From Catenulispora sp. (GTDB lineage: Bacteria > Actinomycetota > Actinomycetes > Streptomycetales > Catenulisporaceae): 32,556 nt of DNA. Below the pieces are notes generated by a model, which did not search any database, was not told where the DNA came from, and was given only the letters and a program-made list of their open reading frames with translations. Both the position numbers and the translations under genes were made by a program. The first letter of the stretch is position 1; the number at the start of each line of letters is the position of its first letter. Below are positions 13,894 through 22,992 of this stretch, one piece after another. The stretch spans positions 1 to 32,556 of the forward strand of contig JABFXP010000727.1 in assembly GCA_013361685.1 (NCBI GenBank), in the 5' to 3' direction.

Positions 13894-15608
13894 TGACGAC
13901 CGCTACGCATCGCGCCTCTGCGCGGATCTCCACGGACCGCGCGGGCCGCTACCTGGACCAGTTGTGCCGGCACATTCAGCAGATCGGTGCGCTCGGCGGA
14001 CACTCCATGAACCATGGCGGCGCCGCACCCGCTGCGCCACGTGTCGAATTCACCGGCACCGACGCGCTGGTCGATTTCGGAACCGCGCGCTGCGTGCTGC
14101 GCGCCACGCCGGAAGCCCTGAACGTCGCGGTGGAGGCTGACGACGCCGAGGCGCTCAGCCGAGTCCGGCAGTCCGTCACGCATCGGTTGGAGACGATCGG
14201 GCGGCGGGACCGGCTCATGATCGACTGGGGCGAGCAGGGCGCTGGCACATCCGACGCCGCCACCCTGCTCGCGCTCCTGCTGGAGCCGGCCGGCCGCGCC
14301 GATCCGTGGCCGCTGTACGCCCGACTCCACCGACTCGGGCCGGTTCAAGCGATCGGCGATGACCTGGTCCTGGTCAGCGGATATGCCGCGGTCAACCAGG
14401 TGCTGCGCGATCCGGCCTTCGGCATGCCGGGCACAGACGAGCAAGCGAGCGCCGCTACCGCCGAGACGACCAACGAGCAGCCGAGCGCCCCGGCCGCCGA
14501 GACGCCCGCCGAGCAACCGAGCACCTCGACCCCCGAGACGCCCGACGGCCAGCCGACCTCCCCGACCACCGACGCGTCGGCCGCGCTCCACTCGCTGAGC
14601 CGATCGATCCTGCGAGCCGATCCTCCGGATCACGGCCGGATGCGGTCGCTGATATCCCAGGTGTTCACCCCGCGGCGGATCGCCACGCTGCGCCCCGCCG
14701 TCGAGCGCGCTGTCGACGAGCTGCTCGACCGTTCGGCCGCCCTCGGCGCCGGCGGCCGGCCGGTGGACTTCATGGACGCCTTCGCCTTCCCGCTGCCGGT
14801 CACCGTGATCTGCGAGCTGCTCGGCGTCCCCGATGCCGGCCGAGCCCGGTTCCGGCCGCTGGCGGCGGATCTCACCGAGGCGCTGGAGCTGACCGACAGC
14901 CTGTCGCAGGCCGCCGAGGCCGCGGCGCGCGAGTTGGCCGAGGTGTTCGCGGCGCTGATCGCCGAGCGCCGGGCGAGTCCGGCCGACGACCTGATCGGCG
15001 CTCTGGTGGCCGCCCGCGACGCCGACGACGGTTCTCTGTCCGATTCCGAGCTGCTGGCCAACCTGATCCTGCTGCTGGTGGCCGGATTCGAGACCACCAC
15101 CGGGCTGCTGGGCGCGGGCGTGGCCGAGTTGCTGGCCGATCCGGGCCTGCTCACCGCGCTGCGCTCCGGACACGTCGCGGTGACCGGCTTCATCGAGGAA
15201 GTGCTGCGCATCGAGTCACCGGTCCAGGTCACCACCCGGGTGGCGCGGCGTGACGGGCTGACGATCGCCGGCACGCCGGTCCCGCGGGGTGCTCAGGTGA
15301 TCCTGCTGATCGGCGCGGCGAACCGCGACCCGGCCCGCTACCCCGAACCCGACCGCTTCGACCCCCGCCGCACCGACGTCAAACCCCTGAGCTTCGGCGC
15401 CGGCGCCCACGTCTGCCTGGGCAACGCGCTGGCCCGGATCGAAGCCGAGATCGCCTTCGCCCGGCTGGCGGCTCGATTCCCCGGCCTGGCCGCGGATCCT
15501 GACGCGTCGCCGACTCGGCGCGACCGCCTGGTGCTGCGCGGCTACGAAACCTTGCCGATCATCGTCGGCGGCTCTGACCGCGGAGCCGAGACCGATCGTC
15601 CGGAATAG
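13893..15608 (+). CDS. DUF2218-like domain fused to a cytochrome P450
   Basis: 571 residues. Residues 1-115 resemble the stand-alone DUF2218 family: AGRYLDQLCRH, then VEFTGTDALVDFGTARCVL, a central ADDAEALSRV helix and the closing LMIDWGEQ. The P450 begins near DPWPLYARLH (137-146) and has the I-helix AGFETT (397-402), E436/R439 of the ExxR motif and the haem-binding FGAGAHVCLG with C508. About 45 extra residues, including three 12-residue repeats, interrupt the region between LRDPAFG and ILRADPPDHGRMR, corresponding to the B-C loop that normally helps bind substrate. The enzyme is probably a soluble, ferredoxin-fed monooxygenase. DUF2218 has no settled function. Start overlaps the permease stop, tying the enzyme to the exporter. 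Confidence 0.85.
   Translation: MTTATHRASARISTDRAGRYLDQLCRHIQQIGALGGHSMNHGGAAPAAPRVEFTGTDALVDFGTARCVLRATPEALNVAVEADDAEALSRVRQSVTHRLETIGRRDRLMIDWGEQGAGTSDAATLLALLLEPAGRADPWPLYARLHRLGPVQAIGDDLVLVSGYAAVNQVLRDPAFGMPGTDEQASAATAETTNEQPSAPAAETPAEQPSTSTPETPDGQPTSPTTDASAALHSLSRSILRADPPDHGRMRSLISQVFTPRRIATLRPAVERAVDELLDRSAALGAGGRPVDFMDAFAFPLPVTVICELLGVPDAGRARFRPLAADLTEALELTDSLSQAAEAAARELAEVFAALIAERRASPADDLIGALVAARDADDGSLSDSELLANLILLLVAGFETTTGLLGAGVAELLADPGLLTALRSGHVAVTGFIEEVLRIESPVQVTTRVARRDGLTIAGTPVPRGAQVILLIGAANRDPARYPEPDRFDPRRTDVKPLSFGAGAHVCLGNALARIEAEIAFARLAARFPGLAADPDASPTRRDRLVLRGYETLPIIVGGSDRGAETDRPE
14457..14564 (+). repeat. three 36-bp in-frame repeats within the P450 gene
   Basis: Three successive 12-codon units encode TAETTNEQPSAP, AAETPAEQPSTS and TPETPDGQPTSP (residues 189-224). 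Glu, Thr, Gln and Pro positions are kept while the rest vary, as expected for an old duplicated linker. They sit within the insertion in the P450 B-C loop region. Confidence 0.8.
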
Positions 15609-15619
15609 CCGTCTGGAGT

Positions 15620-16534
15620 TCATCCGATCGGCAGCGGCATTCCGGCCGGCCCCAGAACGGTGCGTCCGGCGAGCGGAGTGGCCAGGCCGATGGTGACGGC
15701 GTGCTGCCGCGGACTCACCTGGCACGCGTCCTGGCCGGGATGCGGAACCTCGACGATCACGATGGCGACGGCGTGCACCGCCTCGAATGCGTGCCCTGAC
15801 ACGTCGCTGCCGCAGGCGCCGTCGAAGGCGACCGTCAGGACTCTCTGATCAGCGGAGACGGCGACCTTCTCAGAGGCGATGCCACCGTTGACCGCTTTCG
15901 GGGCGTCGGGTGCGTTGACGGGTGCCGTCGGCGCGATCGCCAGGTAGGCGAGTTCGGTGGAGTAGCCGGCGAAGCTGAAGATCCAGGCGGGAACCTGGAC
16001 CGAGCCGCGCGACGACATGCGGTCCACCGTGCCGAGCACAACACCGCTGACGCTCAGCGGCGGATCGGCGCAGCTGCTACAGGGCTCCGCGATCTGCTGT
16101 TGAAGCCCGTACAGCGCATCGGCCGCCGAGATCAGCGGAACCGCCGCTGTTCCGCCGCCGGGCCAAACGAGGGTCGCGGCGGGCGGGACGGCGGCCGACA
16201 GCGGCTGCTTCGCCGTGACCCGGCCTGCGAGCCAATCGACCTTGAAGCGCGCGTCCATGCCGGCATCGGCGTCCACGACCTGCGAAGGATCACCTTTCAG
16301 CAGGAACGGCCTCCCGTCCCGCGCGCTCAGCACCGGCTCCCACGCCGCCAACGCCGCCTTCGCCTGCCGATCGAGCGTCGACACGTCCGGCATTCCCCAG
16401 GCCTGGCTGACCGTCGTTTCATGGCTGTCTGCGCCGGCGCATCCGGCCGCCACCATGCACAGCAGAGCTATACCAACCGCCGCCCGACGCATCCGCATAC
16501 GACTTCGACGCGCCGGAGCGGGCAACGGTTGCAT
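15620..16534 (-). CDS. secreted lipoprotein of unknown function
   Basis: Up to 304 residues with a signal peptide and lipobox VAAGC (Cys 32 by the longest start), so it is expected to be anchored outside the membrane. ATG at 16498, giving MRMRRAAVGIALL, would make a more ordinary 20-residue signal than the ATG at 16534; neither has a strong ribosome site. A CSSC pair (152-155) and further cysteines in the C-terminal half suggest disulfides. No domain was recognised. The gene is 75 bp downstream of the cupredoxin gene on the same strand and converges on the P450 gene with only 11 bp between stops. Membership of the copper group is possible but rests on position alone. Confidence 0.7.
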   Translation of the reverse strand: MQPLPAPARRSRMRMRRAAVGIALLCMVAAGCAGADSHETTVSQAWGMPDVSTLDRQAKAALAAWEPVLSARDGRPFLLKGDPSQVVDADAGMDARFKVDWLAGRVTAKQPLSAAVPPAATLVWPGGGTAAVPLISAADALYGLQQQIAEPCSSCADPPLSVSGVVLGTVDRMSSRGSVQVPAWIFSFAGYSTELAYLAIAPTAPVNAPDAPKAVNGGIASEKVAVSADQRVLTVAFDGACGSDVSGHAFEAVHAVAIVIVEVPHPGQDACQVSPRQHAVTIGLATPLAGRTVLGPAGMPLPIG

Positions 16535-16609
16535 CCGACGCGTCTCAGTGGTCTGACTTTCAGCGACGGGTCAGCCGTCGCCGATGCCGATCGCTGCGGC
16601 GACCGGCCG

Positions 16610-17245
16610 TCAGGTGACGTCGAGTTCTGCGAAGGCACCGGCGCCGTAGTGGCCCGCGATGTTGCAGACCAGCTCATAACGGCCCGGGGCCAGGTTCAGG
16701 GTGGTCCAGCCGACGGCGCCCGGCTTCAGGCCGTCACCGGCACCGGCCGCGCAGGTGGCGGACACCTCGCCGAGGCTGGTGCTCTCATCGATCCGGTCGT
16801 CGGCCCCGACGGTCCGCTGCCCGATGGCTTGTCCCGCGGCCAAGGGCAGGACCAGCACTTCGTGGTCGCGCATGCCGGTGTTCATCACGTCCAGCGTGAC
16901 GGTCCCGGCCGGCACCGTCTGCGGCGAGACGGTCATGCCCATGCGTCCGAAGCCGTACCCCGAGCCGCCGCTCCCCATCATCGGCCCGGCGCCCATCATG
17001 GACCGCCCGCCCATCATGGACCCGCCGCCCATCATGCCGCCCATGTCCGAGACGGTGACCCGGACCTGCGTGCCGATCGGAGCCGGTGCCTGGCATCGGG
17101 CCGTGTAGGCCATGTACGGCGAATGCGCCGAGGAGTCGAACGTTCCGGTGCCGGCGGCCAGTGCGGTGGTGCCGACACCGAGCACGACGGCGGCGCCGAC
17201 GCCCAGCCAGACACCGTGCCTGCGGATTCGCAGCTGCGTGTTCAT
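16610..17245 (-). CDS. secreted cupredoxin-like copper protein with Met-rich insert
   Basis: 211 residues with an N-terminal signal or anchor helix (about 11-31). A Met/Gly-rich stretch (68-91) has repeated GGMMGG/SMMG units of the type that bind Cu(I). The rest is a plastocyanin-like fold: H128 in MRDHEVLVLPL, then C194 and H199 in ELVCNIAGHYGAGAF, which supply three type 1 copper ligands. The position normally held by the axial Met (consensus CNxxGHYxxGM) is A204. It may bind or shuttle copper outside the membrane. The ATG lies one base after the stop of the SHOCT protein gene, so the two form an operon divergent from the copper ATPase. Confidence 0.82.
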   Translation of the reverse strand: MNTQLRIRRHGVWLGVGAAVVLGVGTTALAAGTGTFDSSAHSPYMAYTARCQAPAPIGTQVRVTVSDMGGMMGGGSMMGGRSMMGAGPMMGSGGSGYGFGRMGMTVSPQTVPAGTVTLDVMNTGMRDHEVLVLPLAAGQAIGQRTVGADDRIDESTSLGEVSATCAAGAGDGLKPGAVGWTTLNLAPGRYELVCNIAGHYGAGAFAELDVT

Positions 17246-17246
17246 G

Positions 17247-17522
17247 TCAGGACGCCACGGGGTGACGTGGGCCGCCGCTCAGAGTCGCCAGGCGGTGCTG
17301 GTACTCGTCGTCGTCGATCTCACCGCGGGCGTAGCGCTCGGCCAGGATCTGCCGCGGGTCCGGCGCCGCTGTGGTGTAGCTGGTCGGCGGGGCGTCGGTA
17401 CGGCTCAAAGAGCGGTACAGGAACACGCCGACCGCGATCAGGAGCCCCCAGAAGACGATCATGCCGATCGTCATCCCGAACCAGCCCCATCCCGACAGGT
17501 TGTGGTTGTAGGAGAACATCAT
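17247..17522 (-). CDS. small SHOCT-domain membrane protein
   Basis: 91 residues. One membrane helix (about 11-35, GWFGMTIGMIVFWGLLIAVGVFLY) follows an aromatic N-terminus, and a short C-terminal SHOCT domain reads DPRQILAERYARGEIDDDEYQHRL (split here only for naming; about residues 55-78). SHOCT domains are common at protein ends and are thought to aid oligomerisation. Similar small proteins often lie beside copper-handling genes in actinomycetes. Two ATG codons are adjacent; the first (17522) is used. It is the promoter-proximal gene of the cupredoxin operon. Confidence 0.8.
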   Translation of the reverse strand: MMFSYNHNLSGWGWFGMTIGMIVFWGLLIAVGVFLYRSLSRTDAPPTSYTTAAPDPRQILAERYARGEIDDDEYQHRLATLSGGPRHPVAS

Positions 17523-17666
17523 GGTCGTTCGCCTTCTTCGCTCGACCGGGCTCGATCCGCCCACGGCGGGTCGGCTGCCGACGACTTGTCTTCACCTTCA
17601 GCCTGCTCCGCCGAGCCCGCCGGCACATGGGCCGAAAGACCCCTCCCAGCAGGGTCGGCCTGCCCT

Positions 17667-17681
17667 TACCCGGTGGGGGTA
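17667..17681. promoter_or_regulatory. CsoR-type copper operator
   Basis: TACCC-GGTGG-GGGTA is a 15-bp palindrome with a G-rich centre, the form recognised by actinobacterial CsoR copper repressors. It lies 67 bp before the copper ATPase GTG, in the region divergent to the SHOCT/cupredoxin operon. No csoR gene is in the window. Confidence 0.6.
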
Positions 17682-17747
17682 CCCGGCGCGACTGTGGGAT
17701 GAACAGGCAGGCGGACCAGGCGGGCAGGCGGAAGAAGGTGTCCGGCA

Positions 17748-20465
17748 GTGAATACAGCCGATCTCGTGGTCGTGCTCGGGGCGCTGGCGGCGATCGCCGG
17801 CTTGGGCTGGTTCTTCTTCGCGCCGCGGCGGGCCCGCCAGGCGGTCGTGGACGGCGGGGTCCAGCGGATCGAGGTGACGGTGCGCGGCGGCTACAGCCCC
17901 GACGTCATCGCGGTGCGCGCCGGAGTGCCGGTCGAGCTGGTCTTCAACCGGCAGGAGTCCGGCGACTGCACGTCGCAGGTGGTCTTCGCCGACCTGCAGT
18001 TGTCCGCGGCGCTGCCGGCGTTCGAGCGCACGACGGTACGGCTGCCGGGGCTCCCGGCCGGGCAGCTGGACTTCGCCTGCGGCATGAACATGGTCCACGG
18101 GCGGCTCATGGTCGCCGCCGGTGACGAACCGGTGCCGACGACGCCCGAGGCGGCCGCCGGCTCCGAAGCGGGCGCGATCGCCGCCACCGCCGCCGTGACC
18201 GCCGTGACCGCCGACCCCGCCGACACCCAGGACCTGGAGCGACGTACCGAGATCAGGGATCTGACCCGGCGGGTCCTCGTCGGCGCGGTGCTGACCGCGC
18301 CGGTGCTGTTCGCGGTGATGGCCAGCGACCTGTTCAAGGCTTCCTGGATACCCGGCTGGATGCTGAACCACTGGCTGCAACTCGCGCTGATCACGCCGGT
18401 GATGTTCTTCGCCGGCGCCCCCATCCATGCCACCGGCTGGGCCGCCCTACGGCACCGCGCCGCCGACATGAACACCCTGATCACCCTCGGAACCACGGCC
18501 GCCTACGGCTACAGCCTGCTGGTCACCGTCGCCCCGCACCTGCTGCCGTCGCAGGTGCGGTCGGTGTACTTCGAAGCGGTCGGCGTCATCATCACCCTGA
18601 TCCTGCTCGGCCGGCTCATCGAGACCCGCGCCAGGGCCGGGACCGGTGAGGCGATCAAGGCCCTGATCGGGTTGGCCGCGCGCACCGCGACGGTGGTCCG
18701 CGACGGCGCCGAGATCGAGATCCCGGTCGAGGACGTGCTCGTGGGCGACGAGATCCGCATCCGGCCCGGGGAGAAGATCCCGACCGACGCGGTCGTGCTG
18801 TCCGGCACGTCGGCGGTGGACGAGTCGATGGTCACCGGCGAGTCGATGCCGACCACCAAACGCGCCGGGGACACCGTCATCGGCGCGACCGTCAACGGCA
18901 CCGGATCACTGCGGGTGGCGGCCACGAAGATCGGCGCGGACACCATGCTCGCCCAGATCATCCGGCTGGTCCGGGCCGCACAGGCGTCCAAGGCGCCCAT
19001 CCAGCGCCTGGCCGACGCCACCTCCGGCTACTTCGTACCGGCCGTGGTCGCCGCCGCCGTCGCCACCTTCGCCCTGTGGTTCACGCTCGGCCCGGCCCCG
19101 ACGTTCACGCTGGCGCTGGTCTCGGCGGTCTCCGTGCTCATCATCGCCTGCCCGTGCGCGCTCGGGCTGGCCACCCCGTTGTCCATCATGGTCGGCACCG
19201 GCAAGGGCGCCCGCGCCGGGATCCTGATCCGCTCCGCCGAGGCCTTGGAGACCGCGCACAAGCTGGACACGATCGTGCTGGACAAGACCGGCACCATCAC
19301 CGCCGGACACCCGGTCCTCACGGGCATCCGCCCGCTCACGCCGTGGACCGAAGACAGGCTGCTGACCCTGGTCGCCGGCGCCGAGGCCGACAGCGAGCAC
19401 CCGCTCGGCGCGGCCATCGTCGCCGCCGCCCGCGAGCGCGGCCTGCGCCTGCCCGCCGCGACCGGGTTCGAGTCGGTCACCGGCCAGGGCGTGCACGCCA
19501 GAGTCGACGGGCACACCGTCGAGGTCGGCAACGCCACGCTGCTGGCCGGCGCCGGAGGCGACGTCAAGGCCCTGCACATGATCGCCGCCGAGCTGGCGGC
19601 CGGCGGCCGGACCCCGGTCCTGGTCTCCGTCGACCGCCAGGCGGCCGGCGTCTTCGCGGTCGCCGACCCGGTCAAGCCGGACTCGGCCGCCGCGATCGCC
19701 GCCCTGCGCCGGCTCGGCATCGAGGTCGTCATGCTCACCGGCGACAGCGTCCGCACCGCCAAGGCGATCGCCGCGCAGGTCGGCATCGACCGGGCGGTCG
19801 CCGAAGTGCGGCCCGAGCGCAAGGCCGCGGAGATCCGGCGGCTGCAAGCCGAAGGGCGCCGCGTCGGCATGGTCGGCGACGGCGTCAACGACGCGCCCGC
19901 TCTGGCCGCCGCCGACGTCGGCATGGCCATCGGCACCGGTACCGACGTCGCCATCGAAGCCGCCGACATCACCCTCATCTCCGGATCCCTGACCGGCGTG
20001 GTCACCGCCGTCGGATTGTCGCGGGCCACGATGCGCAACATCCGGGAGAACCTGTTCTTCGCGCTGGCGTACAACGGCATCGGCATCCCGATCGCCGCCG
20101 GCGCCCTCTACCCGCTGTTCGGCATCCGCCTGTCCCCGATGATCGCCGCCGTCGCGATGGCCGCGAGTTCCCTGTCCGTGGTCGGCAACGCCAACCGGCT
20201 GCGCCGCTACCGCCCGGCGACACCGAAGGCGACCACGACCGGTACGACAGCGCCGCGAAACGAAGGCCCCGACTACTCCCTGAGCTTCCGAGAACACCGC
20301 ACGGCACCAGCGCCCTCCTTCGTCGACCCGATGTGCGGCATGTCGATCGCACCCGCCGACGCCGCCCGGCGCCGCGACCTCGACGGCTACACCTTCTACT
20401 TCTGCTCGACCAGTTGCGCGGCGAAGTTCGACGCCGCCGAGCACGCGGCATCGGCAGCACGTTAG
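17748..20465 (+). CDS. Cu(I)-exporting P1B-type ATPase with cupredoxin-like N-terminal and YHS C-terminal domains
   Basis: 905 residues. An N-terminal helix (5-24) followed by RRAR suggests an outside-to-inside orientation. A cupredoxin-like domain (about 38-123) has C74 and the [10 protein letters not shown] motif. The ATPase core has TGES (363-366), CPC (468-470), the phosphorylated D512 in DKTGT, HP at 551-552 and GDGVNDAP (710-717). YN in the seventh helix (775-776) and MAASS (804-808) in the eighth mark it as Cu(I)-specific. The usual CxxC HMA domain is missing. The C-terminus (858-898) is a YHS domain with DPMCGM and FCSTSC, a further metal site. It pumps cytosolic copper out of the cell. 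GTG start after GAAGAAGG; a CsoR-like site lies upstream. Confidence 0.93.
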   Translation: MNTADLVVVLGALAAIAGLGWFFFAPRRARQAVVDGGVQRIEVTVRGGYSPDVIAVRAGVPVELVFNRQESGDCTSQVVFADLQLSAALPAFERTTVRLPGLPAGQLDFACGMNMVHGRLMVAAGDEPVPTTPEAAAGSEAGAIAATAAVTAVTADPADTQDLERRTEIRDLTRRVLVGAVLTAPVLFAVMASDLFKASWIPGWMLNHWLQLALITPVMFFAGAPIHATGWAALRHRAADMNTLITLGTTAAYGYSLLVTVAPHLLPSQVRSVYFEAVGVIITLILLGRLIETRARAGTGEAIKALIGLAARTATVVRDGAEIEIPVEDVLVGDEIRIRPGEKIPTDAVVLSGTSAVDESMVTGESMPTTKRAGDTVIGATVNGTGSLRVAATKIGADTMLAQIIRLVRAAQASKAPIQRLADATSGYFVPAVVAAAVATFALWFTLGPAPTFTLALVSAVSVLIIACPCALGLATPLSIMVGTGKGARAGILIRSAEALETAHKLDTIVLDKTGTITAGHPVLTGIRPLTPWTEDRLLTLVAGAEADSEHPLGAAIVAAARERGLRLPAATGFESVTGQGVHARVDGHTVEVGNATLLAGAGGDVKALHMIAAELAAGGRTPVLVSVDRQAAGVFAVADPVKPDSAAAIAALRRLGIEVVMLTGDSVRTAKAIAAQVGIDRAVAEVRPERKAAEIRRLQAEGRRVGMVGDGVNDAPALAAADVGMAIGTGTDVAIEAADITLISGSLTGVVTAVGLSRATMRNIRENLFFALAYNGIGIPIAAGALYPLFGIRLSPMIAAVAMAASSLSVVGNANRLRRYRPATPKATTTGTTAPRNEGPDYSLSFREHRTAPAPSFVDPMCGMSIAPADAARRRDLDGYTFYFCSTSCAAKFDAAEHAASAAR

Positions 20466-20601
20466 GAGGCGCGATAGCCACGCGGCCCGCTCGAACGCCC
20501 AACCGCTAGTCCGCTCGCTCGTCCCGCTCGCCCGACCGCCCGGTCCGCGGCATCCGCCCCTCAGCGTCCGACCGCCTGCGCGGCCACCGCAAAGCCCTGA
20601 C

Positions 20602-21327
20602 TCACCCGCCCCGCGGTTCCGCGGCGGCGGGGTCCGCCGGCACGAAGCGGTAGCCGGTGCCGTACTCGGTGATCAGGTGGGCCGGATGCTGCGGGTCGGC
20701 TTCGAGTTTGCGGCGCAGCCGGGCCATGTGGAAGCGCAGGTGGCCGCTGTCGCCGGTGGTGCTGTGCCCCCACACCTCGGTCAGCAGGCGCGCGATGGTG
20801 ATGAGCTGGTTGGGATGGCGCAGCAGTAGTTCGAGCACGGCCCATTCGGTGCGGGTGAGGCGCACCGTCTCGCCGCCGCGGCTCACGGTGTGCGCGGCCA
20901 GGTCCACGGTGCTGGGACCGATGTCGTACCGGGCGCGGGCGGGCGGCGCCGATTCGTCGGTCCGGAACTCCCGGCGGCGCAGCACCGCCCGCAGCCGGGC
21001 CAGCAGTTCCTCCATCGCGAACGGCTTGGTGACGTAGTCGTCCGCGCCGGCGTCCAGCACGTCGACCTTCGCCGACTGCTCGGACCGGCCGGACAGCACC
21101 ACGATCGGCACGTCCGTCCAGCCGCGCAGGCCCGTGATGACGTCGACCCCGTCCATGTCGGGCAGCCCCAGGTCCAGCAGCACGAGGTCGGGCCGGCGGC
21201 GGGCCGCGGCGGCCAGCGCGTCGGTGCCGCGCTCGGCGGTCTCCACCTCATACGCCCGGGCTTTCAGGTTGATCCGCAGGGCTCGCAGGATCTGTGGCTC
21301 ATCGTCCACGACGAGGATGTGCGTCAC
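20602..21327 (-). CDS. kdpE: KdpE-type response regulator
   Basis: OmpR/PhoB-family regulator of about 241 residues: receiver domain (1-120) with acidic D8/D9, phosphorylated D52 in LLDLGLPDMDG and VTKPF, then a winged-helix DNA-binding domain ending LITEYGTGYRFVP. The opening THILVVDDEPQILRALRINLKARAYEV is very close to actinobacterial KdpE. GTG at 21327 is preceded by GGAAGG; an ATG at 21363 has no ribosome site. KdpE activates kdp transcription when potassium is low. The gene follows a sensor-like membrane protein and the kdp genes on the same strand but no KdpD kinase is found. A phased repeat (21400-21450) in its own upstream region suggests autoregulation. Confidence 0.88.
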   Translation of the reverse strand: MTHILVVDDEPQILRALRINLKARAYEVETAERGTDALAAAARRRPDLVLLDLGLPDMDGVDVITGLRGWTDVPIVVLSGRSEQSAKVDVLDAGADDYVTKPFAMEELLARLRAVLRRREFRTDESAPPARARYDIGPSTVDLAAHTVSRGGETVRLTRTEWAVLELLLRHPNQLITIARLLTEVWGHSTTGDSGHLRFHMARLRRKLEADPQHPAHLITEYGTGYRFVPADPAAAEPRGG

Positions 21328-21399
21328 GGCACCGTTGCCTTCCGGTAGCGGGGCTTCGTCCATCCAGTGAACCCGCTGTCTCGCGCCGCGACGGCGTTG

Positions 21400-21450
21400 C
21401 TCGCGGGATGCAAACGGCCTCGGCGGCGATGCAAACGTCATTCCCGCGAG
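21400..21450. promoter_or_regulatory. phased 10-bp repeats upstream of kdpE, framed by an inverted repeat
   Basis: GATGCAAACG occurs at 21407-21416 and identically at 21428-21437, 21 bp apart. The pair is framed by CTCGCGGGA (21400-21408) and its exact complement TCCCGCGAG (21442-21450). The block lies 73-123 bp before the kdpE start. Related pairs with the same 21-bp spacing occur before the next gene and before the kdp operon. Confidence 0.65.
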
Positions 21451-21472
21451 ATGTTCGTCACCGCCGGGCCGG

Positions 21473-22945
21473 TCACCGGTATTCGGCCAGCCGCGGCCGG
21501 ACCCCGACGACGAGCAGCACCACGACCGCCGCCGCACCGCCCAGCGGCACCCACGGCCAGGGACTCAGTCCGGACAGCCCGGCGTCGATGCTGGTGTCGA
21601 ACGCGTGGGAGTTGATGTCGATGACCTTCTGGAGCGCGCTCGCATAGGCGACGAACGCGCCGTCGGAGTCCGAGGCCGCCGGGCTGGTGTCGAAACGGAT
21701 CGCCTCGGAGACGTCGGTGGCCAGCTTCTGCCGCAGCTTGCGGTCGTCCTGCTCATAGGCCTGGTAGGCGCGCAGCAGCTGCTCGTCCGCCGCGCGCTCG
21801 CCGGCGAACGTGATGTTCTTCAGCTCGGTGCCGAGGTAGCCGCCGAAGGTCACCGGGTGCTGGGCCGGGTAGCCGAAGTACGTGTCCAGCGCGGCCTTGG
21901 CTGCCGCGTCGTAGGTCTCCAACGTCACTCCCGAGCCGACATCCATCAGCTGCCGGCTCTTGACCAAGTATGAGTTCTGATACTTAGTGGCTCGCGACGG
22001 GTCGACGATGATCCGGCTCTCGTCGGCGTTGGCGTCGGTGCTCAGCGCCTTGGCCGCGGTGAGCGCGGCGACAGAGTCGAAGGCGTCCTTCTTGGCGCCC
22101 CGCAGGTGCTCGGCCGCGCCGCTCATCGTCGCCGCGCCCCAGACCGTCAGGACCAGCGTGAGCACTGTGGCCGCCGCCGTCGCCGGGTTCACCAGGCGAT
22201 TGGTGCGCCGCAGCAGCAGGAACTGGAACGCGCCGAGCGCCGCCAGCAGGAGCAGTCCGGCCACGACGAGCCACCACACGGCCGCCTCGGCGGTACCGTG
22301 CCGGTGTTCGTACGAGGTCTCCAACGCCTGCCCGTTGCTCGTGACCACGTTCTCGGCCGCCGGCAGCACCGAGGACTGCATCAGGTCGGTGGCCTCGGCG
22401 AACAGCGCCGACTCCGCCGGCGGAACCTGCCCGGCCGGCCGGTCGCCGTCGCCGTCGCCGGTGTCCAGGTACATCACCTGGCCGGCCAGCGCCTCGTAGG
22501 AGCCGAGGGCGTCCAGCGCCAGGCCGACCTGCGCCGCCGCCGGGCCGTCGGCGCCGGCGTGGACCGCGGCCAGCCGCAGATCGTGGTCGGCGTCGGCGCG
22601 GTCGGCCTGGAACAGCTTGGTGAACGAGGCCCGGTCGATGCCGGGGCCCAGCTTGTTGTCGCCGACCATGATGACGTTCGCCAGGTTCGCGTCCATGTCG
22701 TTCAGCGAGTACACGAGGTCGTTGGTGGCCACGACCTGGGGCGCCTCGGTGTGGCCGATGGCGTCGAAGCCGGAGCGCACCTGGCCGGCGGTCGTGGTGG
22801 CCACGACGGCGAACACCGCCGACGCCGCGATCACCGCGGCGCCGCACACTTTCAGGGTCGCCGGGGTCGGCCAGTGACGGCGCGGGCGCCGCGAGCCGGA
22901 GACATCCGGCCCGATCCCCCTGGGCGGGGCCGCGAGATCTGTCAT
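21473..22945 (-). CDS. four-TM membrane protein with two extracytoplasmic helical sensor-like domains, no kinase
   Basis: 490 residues. Membrane helices lie at about 32-54, 222-244, 255-275 and 466-482. Between them are two large helical segments (55-221 and 276-465) of the four-helix-bundle type found in chemoreceptor and histidine kinase sensors; both open with a similar juxtamembrane pattern. The cytoplasmic parts are only a 30-residue N-terminus, a short RRTNR loop and a tail of about nine residues, so no HisKA, HATPase, HAMP or HD domain is present. It sits exactly where kdpD would be expected, between kdpC and kdpE, and its upstream region carries the shared phased repeat. A role in sensing K+ or osmotic state is inference from position. 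ATG at 22945 chosen over upstream in-frame codons because it precedes the typical basic N-terminus. Confidence 0.72.
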   Translation of the reverse strand: MTDLAAPPRGIGPDVSGSRRPRRHWPTPATLKVCGAAVIAASAVFAVVATTTAGQVRSGFDAIGHTEAPQVVATNDLVYSLNDMDANLANVIMVGDNKLGPGIDRASFTKLFQADRADADHDLRLAAVHAGADGPAAAQVGLALDALGSYEALAGQVMYLDTGDGDGDRPAGQVPPAESALFAEATDLMQSSVLPAAENVVTSNGQALETSYEHRHGTAEAAVWWLVVAGLLLLAALGAFQFLLLRRTNRLVNPATAAATVLTLVLTVWGAATMSGAAEHLRGAKKDAFDSVAALTAAKALSTDANADESRIIVDPSRATKYQNSYLVKSRQLMDVGSGVTLETYDAAAKAALDTYFGYPAQHPVTFGGYLGTELKNITFAGERAADEQLLRAYQAYEQDDRKLRQKLATDVSEAIRFDTSPAASDSDGAFVAYASALQKVIDINSHAFDTSIDAGLSGLSPWPWVPLGGAAAVVVLLVVGVRPRLAEYR

Positions 22946-22992
22946 GCCTGGAGTAAAACGCGACCTCAACGGCCGGTATGCCGTGCTCGCGA

